A stretch of DNA of 64,000 nt from positions 2,710,207-2,774,206 of the forward strand of contig NZ_CP031222.1 of NCBI RefSeq assembly GCF_003351745.1, given 5' to 3'. Positions 17,622 to 25,894 of the stretch are shown here, piece by piece; the stretch's first letter is position 1; every line of letters starts with the position of its first letter. The notes beneath the pieces were generated by a model that did no database searches, was not told the origin of the DNA, and was given only the letters and a program-made list of their open reading frames with translations. A program made the position numbers and the translations under genes. This DNA is from Aquirhabdus parva (GTDB taxonomy: Bacteria; Pseudomonadota; Gammaproteobacteria; Pseudomonadales; Moraxellaceae).

Positions 17622-17716
17622 CGCACTACTCCTCATGATTTGAACTGATGCGTTCATTCAACTTAACACTTCATACACGTCAAAGCGCTGACACACCGCG
17701 TTTTGTAGGTACAATT

Positions 17717-17725
17717 TGCTATAAT
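17717..17725 (+). promoter_or_regulatory. Extended -10 promoter for yajQ
   Basis: TGCTATAAT is a perfect TATAAT with the TGn extension, 33 bases before the yajQ start codon. No good -35 box is present at the right distance, as expected of extended -10 promoters. Confidence 0.7.
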
Positions 17726-17758
17726 GACGCCATTCAATTTATCCGTATAGGTTACCTT

Positions 17759-18247
17759 ATGCCATCACTCGATATTGTCTCAGAATTAGAGCTTTTTGAA
17801 CTCAATCATGCTGTACAAAACACACAAAAAGAAATCCAGACCCGTTTCGATTTTCGCGGTAGTGAAGTCAGCATTGAACTGAATGAAAAAAACAAAGAAA
17901 TTAAAATCAAAGGCGAAAGTGATTTTCAGGTTGAAAACGTTTACGCCATGTTAGAAAACCACATGACCAAGCGCAAAGTGGACATCCAAAGTCTGGACCC
18001 ACAAGACATGACTGCGTCTGGTAAGTTCATCACCCAATTGATCAAACTCAAAGATGGACTTGACTCAGATAGCGCAAAAAAAATTAATAAAGCCATTAAA
18101 GAAAGCGGTATTAAAGTTCAATCTTCAATCCAAGGTGACAAGATTCGCGTCACAGACAAAAAACGCGATACCTTGCAACAAATCATGGCTTATCTGAAAG
18201 AACAACAGTTCGGTTTGCCATTGCAGTTCAACAACTTTAAAGACTGA
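17759..18247 (+). CDS. yajQ: YajQ-family nucleotide-binding protein
   Basis: A 162-residue UPF0234/YajQ protein with two similar alpha/beta domains. Members bind nucleotides, and the Xanthomonas and Pseudomonas proteins bind cyclic di-GMP and act as transcriptional co-regulators; others bind tRNA or phage factors. Family motifs are MPSLDIVSELELFELNHAV, QTRFDFRGSEVSIEL and the C-terminal RVTDKKRDTLQQIM and FGLPLQFNNFKD. The start ATG 17759 fits the family; longer in-frame extensions would cross the promoter. Confidence 0.95.
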   Translation: MPSLDIVSELELFELNHAVQNTQKEIQTRFDFRGSEVSIELNEKNKEIKIKGESDFQVENVYAMLENHMTKRKVDIQSLDPQDMTASGKFITQLIKLKDGLDSDSAKKINKAIKESGIKVQSSIQGDKIRVTDKKRDTLQQIMAYLKEQQFGLPLQFNNFKD

Positions 18248-18306
18248 TACGGCATAACCCCATCAGATCTAGACACTAAAACCCCTTGCAGGATTGAGAG
18301 TACATT

Positions 18307-18804
18307 ATGAGTAAGAATCTAATCGCCACTATCGTGAACGGAACCAAACTGCTACCGGCATCGGTTCGCGTTCGAGTACTCTCTACTGCTTTTGGTAAAG
18401 CGGTTCCTATGGTTGGCACAGCAGGTATCCGCTACGAATTGGTCACTCCAGAAAAAGTGATCTGCACCATCAAAAATCGTCGCCCCATGCAAAACCATAT
18501 CCATGGTGTGCATGCGGTTGCCATGGCATTGGTTGCAGAGACCGCAACTGGCTTTGTCACCTCGATGAACCTGCCAGATGGTGAAAAACTGGTGCTGATT
18601 AAATCAATGAAATTGGAATACAAAAAAGTTGCCAAGGGTGATATTACTGCTGTCGCAACTTTGACCCAGACTCAACGTGAATTGATTGCCACTACCCCTA
18701 AAGGTGAAGTGACGGTCTCTTGTATCATCACCGATGAAACGGGCCAAAGCCCTGTTGAGTGCGAAATGATCTGGGTTTGGGTACCTAAGAAAAGAGCCGC
18801 TTAA
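18307..18804 (+). CDS. DUF4442 hotdog-fold protein, putative thioesterase
   Basis: A 165-residue DUF4442 protein. The family belongs to the hotdog fold with PaaI-type acyl-CoA thioesterases. The middle carries NHIHGVHAVAMALVAETATG, the place of the central helix and the active-site region in such proteins. The start ATG 18307 has a weak purine-rich site (TTGAGAG). It lies 59 bases after yajQ on the same strand and may share its transcript. The substrate is unknown. Confidence 0.85.
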   Translation: MSKNLIATIVNGTKLLPASVRVRVLSTAFGKAVPMVGTAGIRYELVTPEKVICTIKNRRPMQNHIHGVHAVAMALVAETATGFVTSMNLPDGEKLVLIKSMKLEYKKVAKGDITAVATLTQTQRELIATTPKGEVTVSCIITDETGQSPVECEMIWVWVPKKRAA

Positions 18805-19056
18805 TTCTTTGCACCGCGCCATCGCTCAAGCCTCTCAATGATCGCTTGAGTGATGATTATCTAGTTTTCACTTTAGATCATAAAATAATCATATCCGTGA
18901 ATCGGAATCACTATCAAACGTAAACAAATCTACTTTTGAATCCTATTCTTGATAGTCACAAAACTCCTCAATATTTGATTTTAAATTGATTTATTCTGTT
19001 GCCCTAGGCGTTTACAATCTGCTCCAGATTAATTAAAACTCACAAGGAGTCCTATC

Positions 19057-19548
19057 ATGTCATTACGTGGCGACCCGCAAGTTATTGCCTATCTCAATAA
19101 AGTTCTGCTTAACGAATTGACTGCCATCAATCAGTATTTTCTGCATTCCAAAATGTTTAAAAACTGGGGCATCACTAAACTTGCTGAACATGAATGGCAT
19201 GAGTCCATTGATGAGATGAAACATGCTGACCGACTGATTGAGCGTATCCTGTTTTTGGAAGGTCTACCGAATCTGCAACAACTGGGTAAATTGCATATCG
19301 GTGAAGATGTCAAAGAAATTCTGACCTGTGATTTGGGTATGGAAATGCAAGCACATCCCGATTTGAAAGATGCCATTGAACACTGTGAAAAAGTCCGTGA
19401 CTATGTGTCGCGTGATCTGTTTAACGACATTCTGGAAAGCGAAGAAGAACACATCGACTGGCTGCAAACCCAGCTTGATCTGATCGAGCGTATCGGCATT
19501 CAGAACTATACTCAATCTCAACTCGGCTCTTCCGCAAACGATTCTTAA
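19057..19548 (+). CDS. bfr: Bacterioferritin
   Basis: Subunit of the 24-mer iron-storage shell with a ferroxidase centre and haem at subunit interfaces. The 163-residue protein is close to family length. Ferroxidase ligands appear as Glu20 ([13 protein letters not shown]), Glu53 and His56 ([10 protein letters not shown]) and the [10 protein letters not shown] segment; Met54 matches the haem ligand Met52 of E. coli. The start ATG 19057 has AAGGAGT upstream, an excellent site. A candidate TACAAT -10 lies at 19013-19018. A terminator follows. No bacterioferritin-associated ferredoxin gene is adjacent. Confidence 0.96.
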   Translation: MSLRGDPQVIAYLNKVLLNELTAINQYFLHSKMFKNWGITKLAEHEWHESIDEMKHADRLIERILFLEGLPNLQQLGKLHIGEDVKEILTCDLGMEMQAHPDLKDAIEHCEKVRDYVSRDLFNDILESEEEHIDWLQTQLDLIERIGIQNYTQSQLGSSANDS

Positions 19549-19586
19549 TAGGAAACTAGACGACTAGTCGTCCGTTCTTATTTCAT

Positions 19587-19613
19587 AAAAACGCCCAGAT
19601 CGGGCGTTTTTTA
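19587..19613 (+). terminator. Rho-independent terminator after bfr
   Basis: ACGCCC (19591-19596), loop AGATC, GGGCGT (19602-19607) flanked by A and T runs, 40 bases after the bfr stop. Confidence 0.88.
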
Positions 19614-19658
19614 TTGTCTACCATAAATAAAGACTTGGCATATCTATAAAACGCGCAT

Positions 19659-19715
19659 AAAAAAAGTCCGCCGGGGGAGGCGGACTGAAAAGGGGTCTTA
19701 CTGTCTTTGGGGGAC
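19659..19715 (-). ncRNA. Candidate C-rich small RNA with intrinsic terminator
   Basis: On the minus strand a strong terminator, AGTCCGCC-loop-GGCGGACT followed by six or more T, occupies 19686-19659 although no gene precedes it on that strand for over 1 kb. Its loop is TCCCCC. Two further C-runs lie upstream in the same strand at 19713-19709 (CCCCC) and 19695-19692 (CCCC). A TATACT -10-like box at 19727-19722 would start an RNA of about 55 nt. C-rich loops in small RNAs typically pair with G-rich ribosome-binding sites. There is no convincing -35, so the 5' end is a guess. Confidence 0.5.
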
Positions 19716-19727
19716 ATAAGCAGTATA

Positions 19728-20135
19728 TGTCCACATGCAGCTTGAGTCTGTTGCTAGGCTGTCCTAACTCTGTAAACAAATGTCAATTATGTAATGATTA
19801 AAACAAAATTGACACTATTTATCAGAATCTTGAAAACTATAATAATACATTAATAAACAACATATTAAATAAATCTATAGCACGCTTCAACTTCATAGAA
19901 CGTTGACCGATTGCTTGGATAAATGTTAACACGTTTTTACCGTTCGGTTCAATATCGAGAAATAAAAAATATTCATGCTTTAAGAAATTGGTCAGAACCG
20001 ACTTTTTTGATGCAGAAATGATCGATTTCGCCATTTGATTTGACACGCCTCATTGTCATGATGATCCTCTAAAAAAGCTTGTTCGCACGCTGTTGATGAT
20101 CAATCACGTGTAAAACATCGTTTGGAGACTGAGCC
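19728..20135. other. Intergenic region between the RNA candidate and the hydrolase gene
   Basis: About 400 AT-rich bases. A minus-strand frame of 69 codons (20046-19837) has no good ribosome site and no family I recognise; I do not call it a gene. The plus-strand promoter of the hydrolase gene should be near the right end but is not obvious. Confidence 0.5.
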
Positions 20136-20978
20136 ATGACTGTTGCTATTCGACCCATTACCCGCCCGAAAGCCATCGGCATTACCGTACGTCGCCTCGC
20201 TTTTCAGCCTGCGCGGATACCGCGTCAGTACTTTGCACGGTCGCCGCTGGTCTCTCATTTGCTGACTGCCCTCTCCTCGACCTTTCCGATTGGTGAACAG
20301 TTCTTTGTTCATAGCGTGCGGAATGTGCGTGATCGGGTAAAAAACGATGCCCTACAAACCCAGATTTCTGCTTTTATTGGTCAAGAGGCCATGCACTCAC
20401 AAGCGCATAGCCAATTCAACCAAAGCTGGCGTCGGGATGACTATCAACTGGATAGCTTTATGGCGTGGCTGGCACGTGAAGACAAACGAATCAAAGCCGT
20501 ACCTGCACGCTATCAACTGGCGGTCACCTGTGCCTTTGAACACTTTACTGCGATGCTTGGCGAATACATCCTACGCAATCCCAAGTTGGTTGAGTCCTTT
20601 GACCAAGAAGCCATGCGCCTCTGGCTCTGGCATGCGATTGAAGAAGCAGAACACAAGAGCGTCGCTTTTGATGTTTATCAAGAAGTCTTCAATGATCTCA
20701 AAGTACGCCGTCAGGTGATGCTCTCCGTCACCACGGGATTTGCTTCACTGGTGGCCTATAGCACTTGGCGATTATTTTGGCAGGATCGACGCAATAGCCT
20801 ATTTGCGCTACGCGGCAATCTGCGCGGTGTGGCTTTTCTCGGTCATATGTTCATCACGTTGGTGCCAGAGTATCTGGACTATTTTAAAGCCGACTTCCAT
20901 CCTGCGAAACGAGATCGTACTGCCCTGCTAGATCACTGGCGTAAATATCTGGATGAGACAATGAAAATCGCTGCGTAA
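20136..20978 (+). CDS. Predicted metal-dependent hydrolase (PF10118 family)
   Basis: A 280-residue member of the uncharacterised metal-dependent hydrolase family PF10118. It has a helical, ferritin-like pattern of acidic and His residues: FIGQEAMHSQAH near 83-94, FEHFTAMLGEY near 132-142 and WHAIEEAEHKSVAFDVY near 166-182, consistent with a di-metal site. A hydrophobic segment near 195-215 may touch the membrane. The start ATG 20136 has TTGGAG upstream. It stands alone on its strand, convergent with the lipoprotein gene. The reaction is unknown. Confidence 0.85.
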   Translation: MTVAIRPITRPKAIGITVRRLAFQPARIPRQYFARSPLVSHLLTALSSTFPIGEQFFVHSVRNVRDRVKNDALQTQISAFIGQEAMHSQAHSQFNQSWRRDDYQLDSFMAWLAREDKRIKAVPARYQLAVTCAFEHFTAMLGEYILRNPKLVESFDQEAMRLWLWHAIEEAEHKSVAFDVYQEVFNDLKVRRQVMLSVTTGFASLVAYSTWRLFWQDRRNSLFALRGNLRGVAFLGHMFITLVPEYLDYFKADFHPAKRDRTALLDHWRKYLDETMKIAA

Positions 20979-21037
20979 AGCGGATGAGCACAAAACAAGA
21001 AAGGGAGCATCAAGGATGATGCACTACTCATTAAATT

Positions 21038-21574
21038 TTAAGCTTTACTGATGGCGCGTACGCGCTCAGCCAGAAAGCTCTGTAAGTCACTATAGCTATA
21101 GATATCGGCATCATCACCTATACGGACAATAATCGTCACCAGCATATTATTGATCGGTGCTGCATAGATCTCGACGCGCTGACGCTGGTTTTGCACATCG
21201 CGGGTGCGGTAGGTAGTATGCAAAAAATCATGATTGTTGATGGTCAACTGATCAGGATCGGTCGCACTCATTAAACTGCACTTGGATGCCTTAAAATCAC
21301 GCTCAACTTGTTTACGCAGGATCGAGAAAGCTGCAGCGGTTTTGGGTTGTTCGATGCTCTTGAGTAAGCTGGGTGTTTGGCTAAATTCAATGGTTCCCAG
21401 CGGCGACTCAAAGCGCTCGGCATGTTTGGTTGCCGACACTGAACGCCAGTCGTCTGAGCTGGCTTTAGGGGATGAGATTTGAGAGATCGTCACCGCTTGG
21501 TCTTCATAGGACTTACACCCACTCAGCAGCGATGCAGCCACCAGCAGTCCTGCGGCAACCTTCCATGTTTTCAT
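21038..21574 (-). CDS. Putative lipoprotein
   Basis: A 178-residue lipoprotein with signal peptide MKTWKVAAGLLVAASLLSGC and lipobox LSGC (Cys20). The mature part is a mixed alpha/beta stretch with a C-terminal segment (YAAPINNMLVTIIVRIGDDADIYSYSDL cut into strands and a helix). I do not recognise the family. The start ATG 21574 has AAGGA ten bases upstream; the frame is open to 21616 but the signal peptide fits only the shorter form. It stands alone between a convergent hydrolase gene and the yjdM terminator. Confidence 0.75.
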   Translation of the reverse strand: MKTWKVAAGLLVAASLLSGCKSYEDQAVTISQISSPKASSDDWRSVSATKHAERFESPLGTIEFSQTPSLLKSIEQPKTAAAFSILRKQVERDFKASKCSLMSATDPDQLTINNHDFLHTTYRTRDVQNQRQRVEIYAAPINNMLVTIIVRIGDDADIYSYSDLQSFLAERVRAISKA

Positions 21575-21682
21575 TGATCTAGGCGTCCTTATCCTATCAA
21601 ACAATTCAAAATACAAATATCTTTACCGGTTGGTCATAAATTAGACGATGATTCATCATACAGATTCATGACTTTAACCATG

Positions 21683-21711
21683 CAAAAAAACCGCCAGTTT
21701 ACGGGCGGTTT
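21683..21711 (-). terminator. Terminator after yjdM
   Basis: On the minus strand AAACCGCC and GGCGGTTT (21711-21688) form a hairpin followed by a T-run, 28 bases after the yjdM stop. Confidence 0.88.
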
Positions 21712-21738
21712 CTGATAAACGGTCACAAATAAAGCAAA

Positions 21739-22089
21739 TTATGCCTTTTTGACAAACTCTGACTTCAGTTTCATGGCGCCAATGCCATCAATCTTGCAGT
21801 CAATATCATGACCATCACTGGCATCAGGCAACAAGCGAATGTTTTTAACCTTAGTGCCTACTTTAACCACTAAAGATGAACCTTTGACTTTTAGATCTTT
21901 AATCACCGTCACGGTATCGCCATCTTGCAGCAAGTTGCCATTTGAATCTTTAATCACAGCACTGTCATCGGCTGCTTCAGTCGTGGCACGCTTACTCCAC
22001 TCGTGGCTGCACTCTGGGCAAATATATAAATCGCCGTCTTCATAGGTATATTCGGATTGGCACTTTGGACAGTTTGGCAATGCGCTCAT
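21739..22089 (-). CDS. yjdM: YjdM/PhnA-family zinc-ribbon protein
   Basis: A 116-residue protein of the YjdM (formerly PhnA) family. The N-terminal zinc ribbon has Cys pairs CPKC and CPEC; the C-terminal domain has [25 protein letters not shown] and [10 protein letters not shown]. Despite the old name, E. coli YjdM is not a phosphonoacetate hydrolase and its role is not settled. The start is ATG 22089. A perfect TTGAT-N4-ATCAA box lies about 150 bases upstream on this strand. Confidence 0.92.
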   Translation of the reverse strand: MSALPNCPKCQSEYTYEDGDLYICPECSHEWSKRATTEAADDSAVIKDSNGNLLQDGDTVTVIKDLKVKGSSLVVKVGTKVKNIRLLPDASDGHDIDCKIDGIGAMKLKSEFVKKA

Positions 22090-22233
22090 GGGAAAAGGCC
22101 CTTAAAAAGGGTGCATTGTAACCGAATTGGAAGAATTTATGCGCATCACATGCACATCAAATGATAATGATATACAGAACCAATCCCTTAACATCAATAC
22201 CCTACCCCAGAAACAGATTGTCTGAAGTTATTC

Positions 22234-22247
22234 TTGATCTAGATCAA
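22234..22247. promoter_or_regulatory. Perfect FNR/ANR-type box upstream of yjdM
   Basis: TTGATCTAGATCAA is a perfect 14-bp palindrome and matches the FNR/ANR consensus TTGAT-N4-ATCAA at all ten fixed positions. It lies between the end of the membrane protein gene and yjdM, centred about 151 bases before the yjdM start. No matching -10 could be placed with confidence. Confidence 0.5.
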
Positions 22248-22251
22248 TATC

Positions 22252-22299
22252 AGGACAGCACTAAGATCAAGATACAGTATCTCAATCTATTGCTGTCCT
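22252..22299. repeat. Nested inverted repeat
   Basis: AGGACAGCA (22252-22260) and TGCTGTCCT (22291-22299) are exact inverted repeats. Between them GATACAGTATC (22271-22281) is itself palindromic. It sits beside the FNR-type box and just after the stop of the minus-strand membrane protein gene. There is no T-run for a classic terminator. Confidence 0.6.
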
Positions 22300-22319
22300 C
22301 TCGCTCGCTGATGAACCCT

Positions 22320-22730
22320 CTACATCATTGCAGATGCCGCAATGATCACGACCAGACTCGCAACAATGAACAACAGCGTGGTTTCCACCAATCCAGCCGC
22401 ACGCGCTACCCGCTCTTCGCTAGAAGACAGGAGCAGCACAGGAAACTCTCTTAAGAAGATCAATGCTGAAAAAATCTGAACCACCACACAGAAACCGATC
22501 AGCAAGAAAGCAATCGGATGTTCCATACGGCTGGTATGCATTGCAGAGGTGGCAGAACTCGGATCGAAGAATGCGGTGATGATGGGTGCATCGGAGAACA
22601 ATTTCCCGCCTATGGGTTCCATGGCGTAGAAAAACACACTTCCAATAAAAGAACCAATAAAGACCATGGCCAAGAACCATGGTGGGCAAACAGGTTTATA
22701 CGACAGTACATTGCGACTAATTGCAGCCAT
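22320..22730 (-). CDS. Small uncharacterised membrane protein
   Basis: A 136-residue protein with three hydrophobic stretches: about residues 17-36, 73-95 and 112-135. The central part between the first two is a polar loop rich in Ser and Ala. The start ATG 22730 has AGGAGAG seven bases upstream, which supports a real gene. I do not recognise the family and no domain is evident. It stands alone on the minus strand; a nested inverted repeat follows its stop. Confidence 0.7.
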   Translation of the reverse strand: MAAISRNVLSYKPVCPPWFLAMVFIGSFIGSVFFYAMEPIGGKLFSDAPIITAFFDPSSATSAMHTSRMEHPIAFLLIGFCVVVQIFSALIFLREFPVLLLSSSEERVARAAGLVETTLLFIVASLVVIIAASAMM

Positions 22731-23009
22731 GATATCTCTCCTTGTATCTAAACTCTACAAAGACAGCGGCTTAGCAGCTAACGTGTCTACAACGGTCTAC
22801 TTTGGCACATCAGCTCTTTTTAAACACCCAAGCCTTAAGCTTTGCGTGGTTTATTCTTGAATAATGTCTGATTATTCTTTGAGCTTTTAATTTAATTTAT
22901 ACCCTTTATGAATCATTGTCAAATCGTAAGAACACAGCACGAATAGAGATCAACACTATGAATTATATCATTAATTTAAGAATATAAAACCAGCTCATCA
23001 CGCCTATCC

Positions 23010-24494
23010 CTAGATCACAAACAAATCCATAAACTCATGCACAGGCGTTGCCTCTAATTGCACCGGATCATTGGTCAGATTCACGATCTCCTCAACCCGA
23101 ATCGGCACAAAGCGCGTAGCCAGATTAGTCTTAAATTTCTCGATCAGCACTGGTATACCTTCTACACGGCGACGACGATGCCCGAGCGGATACTCTACTT
23201 CGACCTTCGCCGTTGAGGTTCCGTCTTTAAAGAAAATCTGAATGGCATTGGCAATTGAGCGGTAGGCGGGATCGTAATATTCCGCACTATAGCGCGGGTC
23301 TTCGACTACGATCATCTTGTCGCGTAGCACATCAATCAACGGATGTGCTGCATGGTAATCATCTTCATAGTCATCCGCCGTCAGGTTCCCTGTGATGAGG
23401 GGCACTGCCACCATGTACTGCAGACAGTGATCACGGTCGGCAGGATTGGCCAAAGGCCCGACTTTAGAGATAATCCGGATGGCGGAATCATGGGTGGTGA
23501 GAATGATTCTATCAATCTGATCCAGTTTGTCTTTGACTATCGGATGCAGGATAACAGCCGCTTCACAAGCCGTCTGACTATGAAACTCGGCAGGAAAACT
23601 GATCTTAAATAAAATATTTTCCATCACGTATGAGCCATAGGAGCGCTGGAATTTAAACTGGCGATCTTCAGGTGCTTTAGTCGCTAGATCTTTATTGGTA
23701 TGGCTAAACAAGACATCATAAAACCCCCACTGAGGTGCAGTCAGTGCACTGGGAATGCCCATCTCGCCGCGCGCTGCGATGTCAACAAGACGTACCGCAC
23801 GCGAGGTCGCATCGCCAGCCGCCCATGACTTACGTGAACCAGCATTCGGCGCATGGCGATAGGTCCGCAGAGACTGACCATCGACAATCGCTTGAGATAA
23901 TGCTGCCATGGTGCGTTCACGATCCAAACCGCGTAACTTTGCTATGACCGCAGTAGATGCCAGCTTGACCAAGAACACATGATCTAGACCCACACGGTTA
24001 AAGGAATTCTCCAGCGCAATCACGCCTTGAATCTCATGTGCCATGATCATTGCTTCAAGCACTTGCTTCATGGGGATCGGCACTTTACCACGCGAGACTT
24101 GCACCTGAGACAGATGATCAGCAACCGCCAGAATCCCACCAAGGTTATCTGAAGGGTGCCCCCACTCTGCGGCAAGCCATGTATCGTTGTAATCCAGCCA
24201 GCGAATAATCGCGCCGATATCCCAAGCGGCTTTCACCGGATCAAGCCGAAACGATGTACCGGGCACACGTGCGCCATGCGGCACGATCGTACCTTCGACG
24301 ATGGGACCGAGCAGTTTGGTACATTCAGGGAAACGCAGGGCCAGTAAGCCGCAGCCAAGGGTGTCCATCAGACAATGACGCGCGGTGGTGAGTGCTTCAA
24401 TACTCTCGATCTGGTAGTGAAGCACATAATCCGCAATGTCCTGAATCACGTGATCGTAATCAGGACGGGTATTGAGGTCAAATGTAGCAGTCAT
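23010..24494 (-). CDS. prpD: 2-methylcitrate dehydratase PrpD
   Basis: MmgE/PrpD-family enzyme that dehydrates 2-methylcitrate to 2-methyl-cis-aconitate in propionate breakdown. The 494-residue protein has the family landmarks [17 protein letters not shown] near residue 43, [20 protein letters not shown] near 100-119, and [16 protein letters not shown] near 300. The start ATG 24494 has GGAAG upstream. It follows prpF by 60 bases, a gap that holds a strong hairpin. It duplicates the reaction of AcnD plus PrpF, which are also encoded here. Confidence 0.95.
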   Translation of the reverse strand: MTATFDLNTRPDYDHVIQDIADYVLHYQIESIEALTTARHCLMDTLGCGLLALRFPECTKLLGPIVEGTIVPHGARVPGTSFRLDPVKAAWDIGAIIRWLDYNDTWLAAEWGHPSDNLGGILAVADHLSQVQVSRGKVPIPMKQVLEAMIMAHEIQGVIALENSFNRVGLDHVFLVKLASTAVIAKLRGLDRERTMAALSQAIVDGQSLRTYRHAPNAGSRKSWAAGDATSRAVRLVDIAARGEMGIPSALTAPQWGFYDVLFSHTNKDLATKAPEDRQFKFQRSYGSYVMENILFKISFPAEFHSQTACEAAVILHPIVKDKLDQIDRIILTTHDSAIRIISKVGPLANPADRDHCLQYMVAVPLITGNLTADDYEDDYHAAHPLIDVLRDKMIVVEDPRYSAEYYDPAYRSIANAIQIFFKDGTSTAKVEVEYPLGHRRRRVEGIPVLIEKFKTNLATRFVPIRVEEIVNLTNDPVQLEATPVHEFMDLFVI

Positions 24495-24513
24495 AGCGAA
24501 GCTTCCTGCTGAT

Positions 24514-24538
24514 CGGGGAGCTCAGGACAAGCTCCCCG
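24514..24538 (-). repeat. Hairpin between prpF and prpD
   Basis: CGGGGAGCT (24514-24522) and AGCTCCCCG (24530-24538) form a perfect 9-bp GC-rich stem in the intercistronic gap. No T-run follows, so it may adjust message stability or expression ratio rather than terminate. Confidence 0.65.
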
Positions 24539-24554
24539 CACTCACAAGCATACT

Positions 24555-25748
24555 CTAGAACGTGTCGCCAGGGATGCGCACCCAACCTTCCATCAACACA
24601 CGCGCACTGCGGCTCATGATTGCTTTGGTCACGGTCCACTCGCCATCCACTTGAGTTGCTTCCGCACCGACACGCAAGGTGCCTGATGGATGACCAAAAC
24701 GTACCGCAGTACGCGCGCCACCGCCAGCCGCAAGGTTCACCAACGTACCGGACACTGCCGCAGCAGTACCGATTGCGACGGCTGCTGTACCCATCATCGC
24801 GTGGTGGAGTTTACCCATCGACAGCGCACGTACTAACAGATCCACATCCGCAGCGTTAACCGCTTTACCACTTGAAGAGACATAGTCTTTCGGTGGGGCA
24901 ACAAAGGCGATTTTGGGGGTATGTTGACGTTTGGCGGCCTCAGAAATGTCTTTGATCAAGCCCATACGCAGCGCACCATAAGCACGAATAGTTTCAAACA
25001 TCGCAAGTGCTTTGGCATCGCCATTGATCGCCTCTTGCAGTTCAGTACCGGTATAGCCAATAGCATCAGCATTGACAAAAATCGTTGGGATACCAGCATT
25101 AATCATGGTCGCCTTGAATGTGCCGACACCCGGAACTTCGAGGTCATCCACCAGATTGCCAGTTGGGAACATCGAACCGCCCGCACCGTCTTCACCTTCA
25201 TCGGCAGGATTCAAGAATTCGATTTGCACTTCTGCCGCTGGGAAGGTCACGCCGTCCAGCTCGAAATCACCGGTTTCTTGCACTTCGCCATTGGTAATCG
25301 GTACATGGGCAATGATGGTTTTGCTGATATTGGCTTGCCAAATGCGTACGATGGCAACGCCGTTTTGTGGGATGCGGCTGGCATCGACCAAGCCTGAACT
25401 AATCGCAAAAGCGCCTACTGCCGCAGACAGATTCCCGCAGTTGCCACTCCAATCCACAAACGCAGTATCGATAGACACCTGACCAAACAAATAATCGACA
25501 TCGTGATCAGGCTGGGTACTTTTCGATAGGATCACGGTTTTGCTGGTACTGGAGGTCGCGCCGCCCATACCGTCGATTTGCTTACCGTAAGGGTCTGGAC
25601 TACCGATCACACGTAGCAGGATTGCATCGCGTGCTTTGCCCGGCACTTGTGCCGCTTCTGGCAGGTCGGTCAGATTAAAGAAAACGCCTTTGCTGGTGCC
25701 ACCACGGATGTAGGTTGCTGGGATTTTAATTTGGGGAACGTTGCTCAT
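24555..25748 (-). CDS. prpF: 2-methylaconitate cis-trans isomerase
   Basis: Works with AcnD: it converts the AcnD product trans-2-methylaconitate to the cis isomer. The 397-residue protein has the diaminopimelate epimerase-like double fold, with IPATYIRGGTSKGVFFNL at the N-terminus, the WSGNCGNLSAAVGAFAI motif near 98-114 (Cys-Gly-Asn) and a C-terminal VRFGHPSGTLRVG motif. The start is ATG 25748. It precedes prpD but is separated from acnD by three unrelated genes. Confidence 0.95.
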   Translation of the reverse strand: MSNVPQIKIPATYIRGGTSKGVFFNLTDLPEAAQVPGKARDAILLRVIGSPDPYGKQIDGMGGATSSTSKTVILSKSTQPDHDVDYLFGQVSIDTAFVDWSGNCGNLSAAVGAFAISSGLVDASRIPQNGVAIVRIWQANISKTIIAHVPITNGEVQETGDFELDGVTFPAAEVQIEFLNPADEGEDGAGGSMFPTGNLVDDLEVPGVGTFKATMINAGIPTIFVNADAIGYTGTELQEAINGDAKALAMFETIRAYGALRMGLIKDISEAAKRQHTPKIAFVAPPKDYVSSSGKAVNAADVDLLVRALSMGKLHHAMMGTAAVAIGTAAAVSGTLVNLAAGGGARTAVRFGHPSGTLRVGAEATQVDGEWTVTKAIMSRSARVLMEGWVRIPGDTF

Positions 25749-25894
25749 TAGGGTACCAAATGACTATTTAAACTTGCTAAGGATTATAGCGGCAATGCCC
25801 TATGGATTATAGGGAAAATGATGCTGCTTATTGTTGTGCATCCATAGGTCACATGCGTATCACGCCCTAATGCTCCTATGGAAATCAAACAAAT

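Noticed and set aside
19837-20046. Minus-strand 69-codon frame
   Set aside because: First codon GTG, GAGG is one base from it and 13 from the next ATG; no domain recognised. Left as intergenic.
22157-22176. GATAATGATA, a Fur-box-like half
   Set aside because: Only half of the 19-bp Fur consensus matches and the neighbouring genes are not iron genes. A similar half near 63190 before pldA is also too weak.
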